This document shows positions 51,781-61,904 of a stretch of 64,000 nucleotides of DNA, piece after piece. The first letter of the stretch is position 1; every line of letters begins with the position of its first letter. The stretch is from Paenibacillus ferrarius (GTDB lineage Bacteria > Bacillota > Bacilli > Paenibacillales > NBRC-103111): assembly GCF_002027705.1 (NCBI RefSeq), contig NZ_MBTG01000004.1, forward strand, positions 1-64,000, read 5' to 3'. The position numbers and the translations under genes are program-made. Below the pieces are notes generated by a model that ran no database searches, had not been told where the DNA came from, and saw nothing but the letters and a program-made list of their open reading frames with translations.

Positions 51781-54700
51781 TTACTTATAGACGGTAAATT
51801 GCAAATCGCGATTTCCGCTGTTTTCCGTTGTCCATGTAACTCCGCCATCGATAGAAAGCCTCTCCATCCCATTCGCATAGGGGTTGCTATCGCTATAAGC
51901 CATACCAAAATAGTTGTTCGCGGCGGATTCAACCGTCGAAGGCGACCGCAAAATGATGCCGTAATTGCCATTCGCCGTCAATCCGGTCAGCCTCGTATAA
52001 ATCGGAATTAAGCTGACTGTTGTAGGGAAATTAACCGGCAAAATGGTCGTTGTAAACAGTCGGCTCGTCGGATTCAAGCTTGCATCCAGAGCTACGATGT
52101 CGATCGTGAGCGGACCTTTGGGCGATCCGTTCTTATAGCTGTAAATATCAATTCTTGGCACATTCGTTGTGCTTGGCTTGAATACTTGCATACGCTGAAT
52201 TTGGCCCCGCAGGTCGTGGTAAGGGCTGAAAGATGCGCCGCTATCATCTTGATCCACAACAGCGCCTGAGTTTCCGCTGACTTGAAACGCCTCGAATTCA
52301 AATATCGACGGCTCTGCCGATGCGTACTGGATATTCATCCGCAGCTTGGTCGTCGTTACAGCCGCAAAATTAATTTCCTTCTCAAAGCCAAGCTTGTTCC
52401 CATTCACAAGGTTGACATAGCTGCTTCCATTCCACGCCTGCAGTTGGTACTGGGTTGCCCGCTGGCCATATTCCTTAAGCGTTACACGGTTCACCGTTGT
52501 GCTTGCTCCGAAATTAATTTCCAGCCATTGGTTGCTCACTTGACCGGAAGCGCTGTTCCAGCGGGTCGCCATGCTGCCGTCATTCGCTTTGGAGGCTTCA
52601 TACCCCACTGACCACAGGGAGGAAGCCGTCGCTGTTTTGCCTAACGATATATTCACAGGCGCTGAGGGCAGTGACGGGTTCGCTGCGGAGATGGCAATCA
52701 TCGTTGCATCCGCATCAGCGAAGCTTTGCGTGTAGCTGCCTGTAAACGTCCCCAAGCTAATCCCTTTATACAAGTCGCTGACATAATAAGGCGTAGTGGC
52801 GCTCAAGCCGAGATCGGCAAAAGTCACTGTCATCGAAGCTCCTGTGTTTGCCCAATTGGAAAGACCTACGATCCGATCCCCATTCGTATCCGTTAGATAA
52901 AGCTGGGAAGGTGAATGTTCGCCGCCAGCATAGAAATTGGTCATGCTGACCGGCTTCGCCGCTTTCCCTAATTGGGAAATTTGCAGCAATTTGCTATTTC
53001 GAAAAATGTCCATCTTATCATCCGGCACGACAGACAGCTGCTCGCTGACTAGCCAGTGGCCGCCTGCTAATGCCACGGCATTCGTTAACAGCCGGGCTTG
53101 ATTTTTATCATAACGATTGCTGCCATTGCCAGATAGATTATCGACCATTTCCATATCGCCATCGTTATACTGCCAAATCGTCCCGTTGGAGAACCAAGAG
53201 GCAGCGGCATTGAAAGCTTGCCGTTCATACCCTGTATACGTCGTACCGCCGCCAGTCACGCCAAGCTCTGTATCGCAGCCCAATCGGCGGCCATGAGCGA
53301 ATGCCGCTGGCAGAAGCGGTGAAATCGATTCGTCGATAAAAATCGGACGACCGGCGGCCAACACTTTATCCTTCAAGATTCCCATCCCTAAGCGATAGGC
53401 TTGCATGCCATTTTTGGTGCTGTCATAATGATTGCCTTCGTACAAACCGAAATCAAGGAAATCGGCCTTGATATAATCGAATCCCCAATCGATATAGCGC
53501 TGAATCGAATCCCGCAAATATTGCTGTGTGCCTGGATGCGTGGTATCCAGCGCATAAGTACCGATATAGGTCGTCTTAAGCGCGCCTGACGTATCCCTGA
53601 GAACAGCCTGCCTGAACGTATAGCTGGTATTCGGAATCGTTGTGTCCAAGAAATTGGACTCTACGCTGAATGGATTGATGTAAGTGCCCGCCTTCAATCC
53701 TTTGCTGTGCACATAATTGGTGAACGATTTCATCGGATTCTCTCCAGCGACCTTCACGGGCCATTTGGCAGCATTCGGCGTCCAATCGCCATCACCGTTT
53801 TCCCAGCCTGCATCCAGATTGACATATTGATAGCCTTTGCTTTGCATATTATTCGCTACATAATCAACCAACGGATACATATTTTCTGCGGTCAAATCAT
53901 CAAATCGCAAGGCATACCAGCTGTTATAGCCGATCGGAACTCCGCCGCTCCATGTTAGATGAGGTTCGCCTACATTGTACTTGGCTCCAAATTCCTCAAG
54001 CCCTGTACGGTAATCTGTATAATAGCCAAGAAAAAACTTATCGCTGGATACGCTCGTTCCGCTTTGCTTGCCGCCATTGTTATAGACCGAGAAGCCCGTT
54101 AAATTCCCGTTCGCTGTCGAAGCAGGGGCGAGATACTGCGCGCTGACCCAATTCTTCACTGTTGCCGCGCCGGCAACGAAACCATTTTTGGTCGTATCAT
54201 CGAACACCGACGTTACCCAATAGCTTGTTCCAGTAAAGCTGCCAAAAGCATTCACAGGCGCAACGCCAAAATCGTTATTGTTCGTGAACGGCGTCGTGAA
54301 TACTTTCTTATTCGATCCCGCTGCAATCGCAAGATTCTGAGAAGCGATCGGCTCCAAGAAATCGAGCGTCTGGCTCGTTCCCTTTTGCACCTGCATATCT
54401 GTTAGAAAGTAAGGGATATCGGCATACAGATAGATGTTTAAAACAATCGTCGAGCCTGAGTTCAAATTGCTCGTAAGCGTCAGCTTATAGCCTCCGGTGC
54501 CATATCCATCGCTGCCAATCGATGTCCAGCTTGCTGTGCGTGCAGCCGCATCGTAGGAATTGATTCTCGTTGCGTTTCCCGACACCGCATAATCGGAATA
54601 AAAATTCGCAAGAATCGTTATCCCTGCCGAACTGAGATTACCCCGCCCTGTACTCAAATCATACGTAATCGTCAAAGCTCCGTTCGTTGCGGTCACGACT

Positions 54701-54801
54701 TGACCTGTCTGGGTAATGGATACACTGGCTGCATAGCTTGCAGGCACCAAACCACCTAATAACATGAACACAATCAACATCAGGCCGACATATTTCTTCA
54801 T
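51781..54801 (-). CDS. secreted alpha-galactosidase-like enzyme with F5/8-type carbohydrate-binding domain, 1006 aa
   Basis: A signal peptide (MKKYVGLMLIVFMLLGGLVPASYA) is followed by an N-terminal beta domain (about 25-285) and a clan GH-D barrel (about 290-640). The barrel has GYNSWYALRF, YQYVNLDAGWENG, WGFDYIKADFLDFG (probable nucleophile Asp) and GRRLGCDTELG. A C-terminal all-beta domain follows. A discoidin/CBM32-like module (about 730-855) has ASSLWSVGYEASKANDGSMATRWNS and WLEINFG, and then comes a further beta domain. The enzyme probably trims galactose-bearing polysaccharide outside the cell. The exact GH family and substrate need a profile search. Confidence 0.82.
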   Translation of the reverse strand: MKKYVGLMLIVFMLLGGLVPASYAASVSITQTGQVVTATNGALTITYDLSTGRGNLSSAGITILANFYSDYAVSGNATRINSYDAAARTASWTSIGSDGYGTGGYKLTLTSNLNSGSTIVLNIYLYADIPYFLTDMQVQKGTSQTLDFLEPIASQNLAIAAGSNKKVFTTPFTNNNDFGVAPVNAFGSFTGTSYWVTSVFDDTTKNGFVAGAATVKNWVSAQYLAPASTANGNLTGFSVYNNGGKQSGTSVSSDKFFLGYYTDYRTGLEEFGAKYNVGEPHLTWSGGVPIGYNSWYALRFDDLTAENMYPLVDYVANNMQSKGYQYVNLDAGWENGDGDWTPNAAKWPVKVAGENPMKSFTNYVHSKGLKAGTYINPFSVESNFLDTTIPNTSYTFRQAVLRDTSGALKTTYIGTYALDTTHPGTQQYLRDSIQRYIDWGFDYIKADFLDFGLYEGNHYDSTKNGMQAYRLGMGILKDKVLAAGRPIFIDESISPLLPAAFAHGRRLGCDTELGVTGGGTTYTGYERQAFNAAASWFSNGTIWQYNDGDMEMVDNLSGNGSNRYDKNQARLLTNAVALAGGHWLVSEQLSVVPDDKMDIFRNSKLLQISQLGKAAKPVSMTNFYAGGEHSPSQLYLTDTNGDRIVGLSNWANTGASMTVTFADLGLSATTPYYVSDLYKGISLGTFTGSYTQSFADADATMIAISAANPSLPSAPVNISLGKTATASSLWSVGYEASKANDGSMATRWNSASGQVSNQWLEINFGASTTVNRVTLKEYGQRATQYQLQAWNGSSYVNLVNGNKLGFEKEINFAAVTTTKLRMNIQYASAEPSIFEFEAFQVSGNSGAVVDQDDSGASFSPYHDLRGQIQRMQVFKPSTTNVPRIDIYSYKNGSPKGPLTIDIVALDASLNPTSRLFTTTILPVNFPTTVSLIPIYTRLTGLTANGNYGIILRSPSTVESAANNYFGMAYSDSNPYANGMERLSIDGGVTWTTENSGNRDLQFTVYK

Positions 54802-54851
54802 CCAAATCCTCCTCCAAGTTTTCTTCAGAAAGCTTGTTTCGCAGGCTTGAC

Positions 54852-55670
54852 TTACCCTTTGATCGCTCCTGCGGTAATTCCTTTGACAATAAACTTTTGC
54901 ATAAAGAGGAAAAAGACAACGATGGGGATCATGCCCATTACGGCATACGCAAACGCAAGATTCAAATCGCTGCTGTATTGCCCGAAGAAATAATACTGCT
55001 GCAAGGGAATGGTGCGGAACTTATCCTTTTGCAAGAAAAGCAGAGGAAGCAGAAAGTCGTTCCAGATATATAGAACATTCAAAACGATCACCGTCGAGGT
55101 CACTGGTTTCAACAGCGGGAAAATAATCCGAAAGAAGGTGCCAGGCACCGAGCAGCCGTCAATCTTTGCCGCCTCTTCAAACTCTCGGGAGATTGCCTTA
55201 ATGAATCCGTTATAGAAAAATACGCCCGTTTGTACGCCCGCTCCGCCATAAATCAAGATAATACCCCAATGGGTATTAATCATATGGAACAGCTTGCCCA
55301 GCTTATACAGCGGCAGCGCCGTAATCTGAAAAGGAACCATGATCCCCGCCAAAAATAGCAGAAAAATCAGCTGGTACGCCCACCCTTTGCGTCTTGCAAT
55401 CGAGTATCCGGCCAGCGCTGACACCGCAACAATCAACAGCACGGAGCCAATCGTAATGATCAGGCTATTCATGATCGCTCTCGGATAATGCGAGGTATTC
55501 CAAGCATGAACATAGTTATCCACATGTAATGCTGAGGGAATCCCATAAAACGAGAGGAACGTTTCCTGGCTCGTCTTCAGCGACATGAGAATAGCGACGT
55601 AGAACGGGAAGAGAAAGAGCAGTGACAGCAGCAGAATAAAGATAAATACGATCGCATGCGTCTGTTTCAC
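54852..55670 (-). CDS. carbohydrate ABC transporter permease (MalG type), 272 aa
   Basis: Six membrane helices, the EAA loop REFEEAAKIDGCSVPGTFFRIIFPLLKP and the C-terminal FIVKGITAGAIKG typical of MalG-type subunits. The GTG start overlaps the stop codon of the upstream permease (TAGTG), so translation is coupled. No ATPase is encoded in the operon. Confidence 0.92.
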   Translation of the reverse strand: MKQTHAIVFIFILLLSLLFLFPFYVAILMSLKTSQETFLSFYGIPSALHVDNYVHAWNTSHYPRAIMNSLIITIGSVLLIVAVSALAGYSIARRKGWAYQLIFLLFLAGIMVPFQITALPLYKLGKLFHMINTHWGIILIYGGAGVQTGVFFYNGFIKAISREFEEAAKIDGCSVPGTFFRIIFPLLKPVTSTVIVLNVLYIWNDFLLPLLFLQKDKFRTIPLQQYYFFGQYSSDLNLAFAYAVMGMIPIVVFFLFMQKFIVKGITAGAIKG

Positions 55671-56551
55671 TAAATTTCCACTTCCTTTTTCCTGAAAATC
55701 TGCAATTGAATCAAGGTGACCACCACTAAAATGAGGAAAAATATCATCGATAAAGCCGTCGCATACCCGCCCTTAAGCGAGGTGAATGAGGCACGGTAAA
55801 TAAAGGTGGATAAGACATCTGTCGAAAATGCAGGGCCGCCATTGGTCGTCACATAGACCAGATCAAATACCTTCAAGGCGCCTGTCAGCACCAGCACCAT
55901 ATTGATGGTGACGGAAGGAGCGATCAGCGGCAGCGTCACATGACGGAATGTATGCAGCACACCGGCGCCGTCCATTTTGGCGCTTTCCACCAATTCAGCC
56001 GGGATATTCTGCAAGCCGGCGATGAAGATGATCATCGGAGTCCCGATGCCCTGCCACACCGCAATAACAATAATTCCCCACAAAGCATAGCTGGGGTTGC
56101 CCAGTGGACTTGTGACATTGTCATTACCGAACAAATGAAATAAATTAGGCAAGCCTTTGCTGTAGTTATAGCTCCAAATAAAACCGGAAAGCACAATGGA
56201 TATCACGCTAGGCAAAAAGAAAATAGTTCGAAAGATGTTTCTGAATTTCAGAAACTGATCCAGAACAAGAGCAAGCAGCAGAGCTATAACATTGACCAGA
56301 AGAGTCAAAATAATGGCATATTTAAAGGTGTTGATCAGCGCTCTCCAGAAGTCGCTATCCGTGACGGCATGCACATAGTTATCCCAGCCGATATAGCGGA
56401 ACTTATCCGACAAGCCGTCCCAGTTCGTGAACGAATATTTAAACCCCATAGCTAGCGGAACGACCACAGCGAATAGGAAGAGGAGCAGTCCGGGAAGCAC
56501 AAACAAGATGTACCAGGATTCAAGCTGCCACGTGCGTTTCAAAGATTTCAT
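55670..56551 (-). CDS. carbohydrate ABC transporter permease (MalF type), 293 aa
   Basis: Six membrane helices; the N-terminus reads YILFVLPGLLLFLFAVVVPLAMGFKYSFTNWDGLS and the EAA loop ELVESAKMDGAGVLHTFRHVTLPLIAP. The ATG at 56551 has AAAGGA 9 to 10 nt upstream; the 21 codons before it are Cys/Phe-rich leader. It partners the next permease in an alpha-galactoside importer. Confidence 0.92.
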   Translation of the reverse strand: MKSLKRTWQLESWYILFVLPGLLLFLFAVVVPLAMGFKYSFTNWDGLSDKFRYIGWDNYVHAVTDSDFWRALINTFKYAIILTLLVNVIALLLALVLDQFLKFRNIFRTIFFLPSVISIVLSGFIWSYNYSKGLPNLFHLFGNDNVTSPLGNPSYALWGIIVIAVWQGIGTPMIIFIAGLQNIPAELVESAKMDGAGVLHTFRHVTLPLIAPSVTINMVLVLTGALKVFDLVYVTTNGGPAFSTDVLSTFIYRASFTSLKGGYATALSMIFFLILVVVTLIQLQIFRKKEVEI

Positions 56552-56606
56552 ACATTCCGTCCTTTCTTGACATGGAAAATAGCAGAAAAACCGCAGCATA
56601 AGGAGA

Positions 56607-56645
56607 GTCTGCACGACGAATCAACCTAATGAACGTCGAACAGAC
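56607..56645 (-). other. intercistronic stem-loop between binding protein and permease genes
   Basis: Stems GTCTG / CAGAC and CGACG / CGTCG with a 2/2 internal loop and a 15-nt loop, starting 33 nt after the binding-protein stop codon. There is no adjacent T tract, so it is more likely an mRNA-stabilising hairpin than a full terminator. The other ABC operon has a hairpin at the same place (40955-40981). Confidence 0.6.
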
Positions 56646-56677
56646 CCTTATTCCATTACTTTCCATATTCCATCAAC

Positions 56678-58000
56678 TTACTTATGATTCTTCTCAACCC
56701 ATGCATCCATATCTTTGACAATCTCGTCAGGCGTCATTTTATTAAAAATAAACTTCTGCAAGTTTTGTGAAAATTGCGTGGACCAATCAATACTTGTATT
56801 GGCCACATAAATTTGCGAATTGTAGATTTTGCCAGCGTCAATATAAGGTTTAAGATCGTTGATCGCAGGAGCAATGTTCGTGTTTGTGCCTTTGACATAG
56901 CTGAGCAGCTTCGTATTGGTTACCCACGCGTCTCCCCCTTCTTTGCTTCCCATATAAGCTAGGAATTTCAGAGCGGCTTCTTTGTGCGTGGATTTGCTGC
57001 CAATAGCCAAGGACGCATCCGGGTTAAACTCCAATTTGTTCTTGGCTTCATCATTGCTGAACGGATAAGGGAAGTAGCCCAGATTATTGTTGTACAGATC
57101 CGGGTTTTTCTTCTCCAGATCCGCCAGCGGCCAAGTGCCCATATACATCATAGCGGCATCGCCCTTGGCGAACAGATCAACGGCCCCGTTGTAATCCACA
57201 CCCAATTGATCTTTATTGCCGTAATCGTACAATTGCTTCACGTGCTCGATCGTCGTTTTCACAGCCGGGTTATCGGCAAATTTGGCGGTACCTTTTTCAA
57301 TTTTGCTGAAGAAATCCGGTTGATTGGCAACAAGTCCCGTGTTGCTAGGGAAATCGCGCTCTTCCCACATCTTCAGCGTCCAGGCATCTTTCCAGCCAAG
57401 CGCAAAAGGCGTTTTGCCCGAATCCTTAATTTTCTTCGCTGCCGCCATCAACGCATCATACGTTTTCGGAATTTCCAAATTCAAATCTTTGAAAATCTTC
57501 TTATTGTAGAAAACCGCAATCGGACTGGAGTTAACCGGCATCAGATAGTTCTTCCCATCCGTCGCTTGCTCCTTAATCACATTCGGCTCAAAATTTTTCA
57601 TGAAAGGCTGATCGGAAATGTCCATTAAATAGCCGCCGTCCGCGAACAATTTCGTTTGGCTTCCCGCATTCAGCGTGAAAATATCAATCACATCGCCGCT
57701 CGCCATTTTGGTTTTGAGCAGGGTGTAGTAATCGTCATACTTAACGGGCTGAACCTCTACCTTAATCGTCGGATTCTGCTTCTCGAATTGATCGACAATT
57801 TTCTGAATGCCATCCGTAACATCACTCTTGAAATGCATAAAAGTAATCGTGACCGGCTCCGCCGCTTTCGCAGGCGCTTTGGTGCTTGCAGCCCCCGCAC
57901 TTGGCGCAGGATCAGAAGTTGTAGTGCCGCTGCTGCCGCAAGCCTCTAATATAGTCGTCAGCAGAAGCAGAGTTAACGTCAGGCTTAACCTTTTGTTCAT
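56678..58000 (-). CDS. sugar ABC transporter substrate-binding lipoprotein, 440 aa
   Basis: A signal peptide with lipobox LEAC, then a Ser/Thr/Pro linker and a family-1 solute-binding fold (VTITFMHFKSDVTDGIQKIVDQFEKQNPTIKV, DVIDIFTLNAGSQ, LMPVNSSPIAVFYNKKIFKDLN, AKGDAAMMYMGTWPL). Membrane-anchored receptor, presumably for alpha-galactosides by context. The ATG at 58000 follows AAAAGGGG; an upstream in-frame ATG overlaps that site. Confidence 0.92.
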   Translation of the reverse strand: MNKRLSLTLTLLLLTTILEACGSSGTTTSDPAPSAGAASTKAPAKAAEPVTITFMHFKSDVTDGIQKIVDQFEKQNPTIKVEVQPVKYDDYYTLLKTKMASGDVIDIFTLNAGSQTKLFADGGYLMDISDQPFMKNFEPNVIKEQATDGKNYLMPVNSSPIAVFYNKKIFKDLNLEIPKTYDALMAAAKKIKDSGKTPFALGWKDAWTLKMWEERDFPSNTGLVANQPDFFSKIEKGTAKFADNPAVKTTIEHVKQLYDYGNKDQLGVDYNGAVDLFAKGDAAMMYMGTWPLADLEKKNPDLYNNNLGYFPYPFSNDEAKNKLEFNPDASLAIGSKSTHKEAALKFLAYMGSKEGGDAWVTNTKLLSYVKGTNTNIAPAINDLKPYIDAGKIYNSQIYVANTSIDWSTQFSQNLQKFIFNKMTPDEIVKDMDAWVEKNHK

Positions 58001-58129
58001 GCAATTTCCCCTTTTCATCCGATAGATGCAGAAGAGCTTATTGTTCTCCTGTGTCTACATTGTAGCTCTCTGCGCCTTGCGCGGTAATCCAATATCTTGT
58101 CATGTCGATGTTCACTTTTTTGTACATCA

Positions 58130-59716
58130 TCAGCTCGTTCCGCACGATTCCCGATACTCAGACGGCGTCTGGCCCGTGAACTTTTTGAATACATGGCTGA
58201 AATACCGTTGATTCTCATAGCCGACCAATTCGGAAATGTCATTCACTTTGCGGTCAGAAGCGCGCAGCAGCTCACAAGCTTTTTCCATCCGAAGCCGCGT
58301 CAAATATTCAATAAAATTCTCGTTCGTCACCGCTTTAAACAGCTTGCTCAAATAGCTGGGGTCCATATGAAACCTCGTCGCCACATCCACTAAGCTAAGC
58401 TCTTCAAAATAATGCTTTTGCAGAAAATCCGTGATTTCCTTGACGGGAGAGCCGGCGTCTTGAGCGCCGCAATGTTGAAATGTTTCTGCAAGCTGAGCCG
58501 TCATCTTAGCCATGTAGTAAGTTAAGCCCTGAAGCTCCATCATTTGGTGCAGCGCCTGATAATCAAATGGCGGCTGATTAGGAACAGCTATTTCCTTCAT
58601 ACCGCTTGCGATCGTTTCCGACAACCGCGTATACGCATAATGAACCTCTTGAATGCGAATATGCTTGCTGGCAGCAATCCTTTGTACAAAAAGCTCCAGC
58701 AAGCTGCGCATTTCCTTGTCATTTTTGCTCACGACGGCCTGCTTGATGGTCTTCATGTCAAAGTTGCTCAAAATCACGCTTTCCGCACCTGACATTGTGG
58801 AATTGGCGAAAGAAGCGGACAACCCTGAACCATGGAAAGGATTGTTCCAAACCTCGGCAAGCGCTTCATCGTAGGCTTTGGGCATGGCTTCTATGCCGCT
58901 AACCTCCGAGCTGACGCCAATCACCGTATCTATTTTCAACATCCCGCAAGCCGCTTGCTGAAATTCGCTGACAATCTTGCGCATATAGGCCGTTCCATCG
59001 TCGCCTATTGGCATGATTACGCATAATTTCATCCTGTCATCTGCCGTAAAAACGAGCGGTGCTTCGCTTTGAATCATTTCAGCGAGCATATTTTCCAAAC
59101 TAAACATCAGTAAATCGGCGTTGCCATGAAATTTGCTTTCCGCAACCTCCCGAAACTGACGAAAAGCCAGAATGACGACGCAATAAGCCTCGAAAGCTTG
59201 CGCTATTTTCAACTCATGCGCTTGCCGCCACATATCGGACTGATTGACAATACGCTCATTGGCGACATGCTGAAGGAACACCTCTCTTTGCAGCTTCCAA
59301 ACCGCCATCGCATGATGCCGCTGCTGAAGCAGATCCCCGTCTTTGTGAAGCGCCTCGATCGCCTTATCGATCGCACTGCGCAAATCCGTGATCGATACCG
59401 GCTTCAGCACATAGTCGCATACCTGATAGGTTAAAGCTGCTTTCAAATATTCGAATTCCGAATACCCGCTGCTGACAATCACCTTGATCTCCTTATGAAT
59501 CGTAAAAAGCTGCTCCAGAAACGCTTTGCCATCCATCACAGGCATATTCATATCCGTCACCACGATATGCGGCTTGCTGATCTGAATAAGCTGCAAAGCT
59601 TCTTCTCCGTGCTTCGCTTCTGCCACGACTTCCACAACAGCGGAAAACTCATCAATTAATTTACGAAGGGAGCGTCTTCCCCACGGCTCGTCATCTACAA
59701 CCATCACTCTATACAT
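58130..59716 (-). CDS. YesN-type response regulator with AraC output, 528 aa
   Basis: A receiver (residues 1-120: VMVVDDEPWGRRSL, IVVTDMNMPVMDG with phospho-Asp, YVLKP), a long middle domain (about 130-410) typical of large YesN proteins and a C-terminal AraC domain (about 425-525: LSLVDVATRFHMDPSYLSKLF, ISELVGYENQRYFSHVFKKF). It probably activates the transport and galactosidase genes after it. The ATG at 59716 has GAGG 8 nt upstream and overlaps the kinase gene end by 8 nt. Confidence 0.92.
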   Translation of the reverse strand: MYRVMVVDDEPWGRRSLRKLIDEFSAVVEVVAEAKHGEEALQLIQISKPHIVVTDMNMPVMDGKAFLEQLFTIHKEIKVIVSSGYSEFEYLKAALTYQVCDYVLKPVSITDLRSAIDKAIEALHKDGDLLQQRHHAMAVWKLQREVFLQHVANERIVNQSDMWRQAHELKIAQAFEAYCVVILAFRQFREVAESKFHGNADLLMFSLENMLAEMIQSEAPLVFTADDRMKLCVIMPIGDDGTAYMRKIVSEFQQAACGMLKIDTVIGVSSEVSGIEAMPKAYDEALAEVWNNPFHGSGLSASFANSTMSGAESVILSNFDMKTIKQAVVSKNDKEMRSLLELFVQRIAASKHIRIQEVHYAYTRLSETIASGMKEIAVPNQPPFDYQALHQMMELQGLTYYMAKMTAQLAETFQHCGAQDAGSPVKEITDFLQKHYFEELSLVDVATRFHMDPSYLSKLFKAVTNENFIEYLTRLRMEKACELLRASDRKVNDISELVGYENQRYFSHVFKKFTGQTPSEYRESCGTS

Positions 59717-61496
59717 GTCTTGTTCCTCGCTTTTCATACGGAATCGTTATAAACACCGTTGTTCCTTGACCCCGTGCACTCTCGATTTCGATGCCAAACG
59801 CAGAGCCATACACCATCTTCAAGCGCTCATTCACATTTTTCATTCCCATGGAAATGCCCGAATACTCAAGCGGTGATCTGATCTTCAGCATATGCTGCAA
59901 GGCGATAAGCTCCTGAGGCTCGATGCCGGGTCCATCGTCCTGGACAGCAATCAAGATGCTGCCATCCTGCTTTCTGGCTGACAAACGAATGTGCAGCTGC
60001 GTCGTCAACGTTTTGCCCAGTGCATGAACGATCGCATTTTCCACAATCGGCTGAAGGACAAAACGTATCGTTTGGCAGCCCATCAACTCCTCCGCTACGT
60101 CAATTTCCGCTTGCAGGAGCTCCTCGAACCGAATTTTTTGGATAAATAAATAATTATTCACATGAAGCAGCTCCAGACTTAGCGTTGACTCCTTATTCCC
60201 TTCATAGAAGCTGTATCTAAACATGTCTCCCAAAGCGCTGCACATTTCATGAATCTCATAATCGCCGTTAAGAACAGCCTTGCCGCCAATCGTTTGCAGC
60301 GTATTGTACAGAAAATGAGGATTAATCTGTGTCTGCAAAGCAATAATTTGCGCTTCTTTATTACGCAGCTTCATCTCATATTCCGATTCGATCAAATCCC
60401 TAATTTTACGCGTCATGAAATTAAAATTCCTAGACAGCTCCGAGATATCGTCATGCCAATCGTTCACTTTGAGCGAAACCGAGAAATCCCCATTCCTCAC
60501 AACCTTCATCATATGGCCTAATCGGTGGATTGGCTTCGTTATAAATTGCTGCGACATCAAAGAGAATAAATAGATAAACGAGATGACCACAAATAAAGCC
60601 AGCAGCGTAATATCCAAAATGTATTTGCGATTTTTATCCAATTCCGTATTGGGATACACAATATTAAGCTGAACGTTCCCATGATCCAAATAGGAAGTAT
60701 CAATCAAGAGATCGTGCTTATCATTAAAATTCAATTCATGTTTGACTTTGCTTACAGGAAATTCAGGTACAGAGTACTTTTTGATCTGCTCCTCATAGAT
60801 GCTGCTCGTTTGATAGAAGGTCTCTGCCTGCGAGTTCTGCAAAACAATAACATTCGGGGAGCGGTTATACGACTCCAGCCTTTTCTTAAGATCCCTGCTT
60901 TGCACAAAAAAGAGCACAGTTCCGATCTTATTGCGATAAAAAGGATCATAAATCGTGACCCCATAAACAAAAAAGGAGCGGTCCAACTTAGCATCTTGGT
61001 ACGTCGTCATAAACGTATGTTGAAAAGGCAAGTCCAACAGTTCGTCGGAATGCGGAACGCCATTCCCCAACTGAATGGCATCGTACGTGTCGGCCTTCGA
61101 CCAGCTCTCTTCGAGCTTGTTTTTCTTGCCGTAGATCATGATCTTGATCACATCTTCATTCTGGCTTTGCAGCAAACGGTAATAATTACTAAGCGAATCT
61201 CTCACATTAATGATGTCCGCATTGTTGTAATCGCTGCCATTCTCCATTAAGTTCATGATGCTTTTGAACCCGTATACTTGCAGCGCAGAGTAGGAGAAGC
61301 TGTTGAAGTACTTATTCAAATACTCGGACAAATAACCGGCATTCTGATCCGCGTTGCGAACCATCGTTTTCTCCAATAGCTGGGTACTCGTTTTATAAAA
61401 GATCAGGGCTAATAATAGCAAAGGAATCAGCGAAATCACAACGTTAATCCAGACGATTTTCGTTTTGATGCTTCGATTCAAAAATAGTTTAATCAT
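59709..61496 (-). CDS. YesM-type sensor histidine kinase, 595 aa
   Basis: Two membrane helices (about residues 15-35 and 290-315) around an extracellular sensor of about 250 residues; HAMP (about 315-365); His_kinase domain with QINPHFLYNTLQTIGG; HATPase_c with FVLQPIVENAIVHAL and DDGPGIE, then GMKNVNERLKMVYG. It senses an extracellular signal, presumably galactoside breakdown products. The ATG at 61496 follows GGGGGC by 6 nt; the 30 codons before it lie over the promoter. Confidence 0.92.
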   Translation of the reverse strand: MIKLFLNRSIKTKIVWINVVISLIPLLLLALIFYKTSTQLLEKTMVRNADQNAGYLSEYLNKYFNSFSYSALQVYGFKSIMNLMENGSDYNNADIINVRDSLSNYYRLLQSQNEDVIKIMIYGKKNKLEESWSKADTYDAIQLGNGVPHSDELLDLPFQHTFMTTYQDAKLDRSFFVYGVTIYDPFYRNKIGTVLFFVQSRDLKKRLESYNRSPNVIVLQNSQAETFYQTSSIYEEQIKKYSVPEFPVSKVKHELNFNDKHDLLIDTSYLDHGNVQLNIVYPNTELDKNRKYILDITLLALFVVISFIYLFSLMSQQFITKPIHRLGHMMKVVRNGDFSVSLKVNDWHDDISELSRNFNFMTRKIRDLIESEYEMKLRNKEAQIIALQTQINPHFLYNTLQTIGGKAVLNGDYEIHEMCSALGDMFRYSFYEGNKESTLSLELLHVNNYLFIQKIRFEELLQAEIDVAEELMGCQTIRFVLQPIVENAIVHALGKTLTTQLHIRLSARKQDGSILIAVQDDGPGIEPQELIALQHMLKIRSPLEYSGISMGMKNVNERLKMVYGSAFGIEIESARGQGTTVFITIPYEKRGTRHV

Positions 61497-61530
61497 GCTG
61501 CCGCCCCCTATAATCCATTTAATCCTATTC

Positions 61531-61558
61531 ATTGTACCTTTGAGACTGGGCCTGACAA
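61531..61558 (-). promoter_or_regulatory. promoter of the alpha-galactoside regulon
   Basis: Minus-strand -35 TTGTCA (61553-61558), 16-bp spacer, -10 TACAAT (61531-61536), about 35 nt before the kinase start. Confidence 0.65.
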
Positions 61559-61630
61559 TCCAATATTTTGTGGAATTGATGTGCATTATTTTGTTTATTT
61601 CATTTTACCATGCCAGCTTGCCTCTCCAAC

Positions 61631-61653
61631 AAAAAAACTCCCCATACGGGGAG
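61631..61653 (-). terminator. terminator after the Rieske oxidoreductase gene
   Basis: On the minus strand CTCCCC / GGGGAG around a 4-nt loop followed by seven T residues. It sits about 250 nt beyond the oxidoreductase stop codon, after the family B repeat, and insulates the regulon promoter. Confidence 0.8.
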
Positions 61654-61682
61654 GGAGGGGCACGATATATTTGATACGAAAA

Positions 61683-61860
61683 GGAACTACGATCCGCTAT
61701 TTCACCCATAATCCATGATTTGCGGCTGAAAGGGAAGTACGTTCCTCTATTTCACCTCTCTAGGAGGAAATTCCAGCAAAATAGGCAAATTAGCGTACCG
61801 TAGTTCCGTCTGACTAGCCAAACGGCTGTTGGGATCATGAATAAGGGAACCTAGTTCCCA
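61683..61860. repeat. interspersed repeat family B cluster
   Basis: GGAACTACGATCCGCTATTT (61683) and GGGAAGTACGTTCCTCTATTT (61732) are followed by TAGCGTACCGTAGTTCC (61791-61807) and a degenerate GGGAACCTAGTTCCC palindrome (61845-61859). It shares the ATTCCAGCAAAATAG spacer with the 49.4-kb locus. It fills the gap between the regulon promoter and the oxidoreductase gene. Confidence 0.7.
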
Positions 61861-61904
61861 TTCGTGGGTGAACTGCCTGCTGCATCAGCTGAATTCAGTT
61901 GCTC

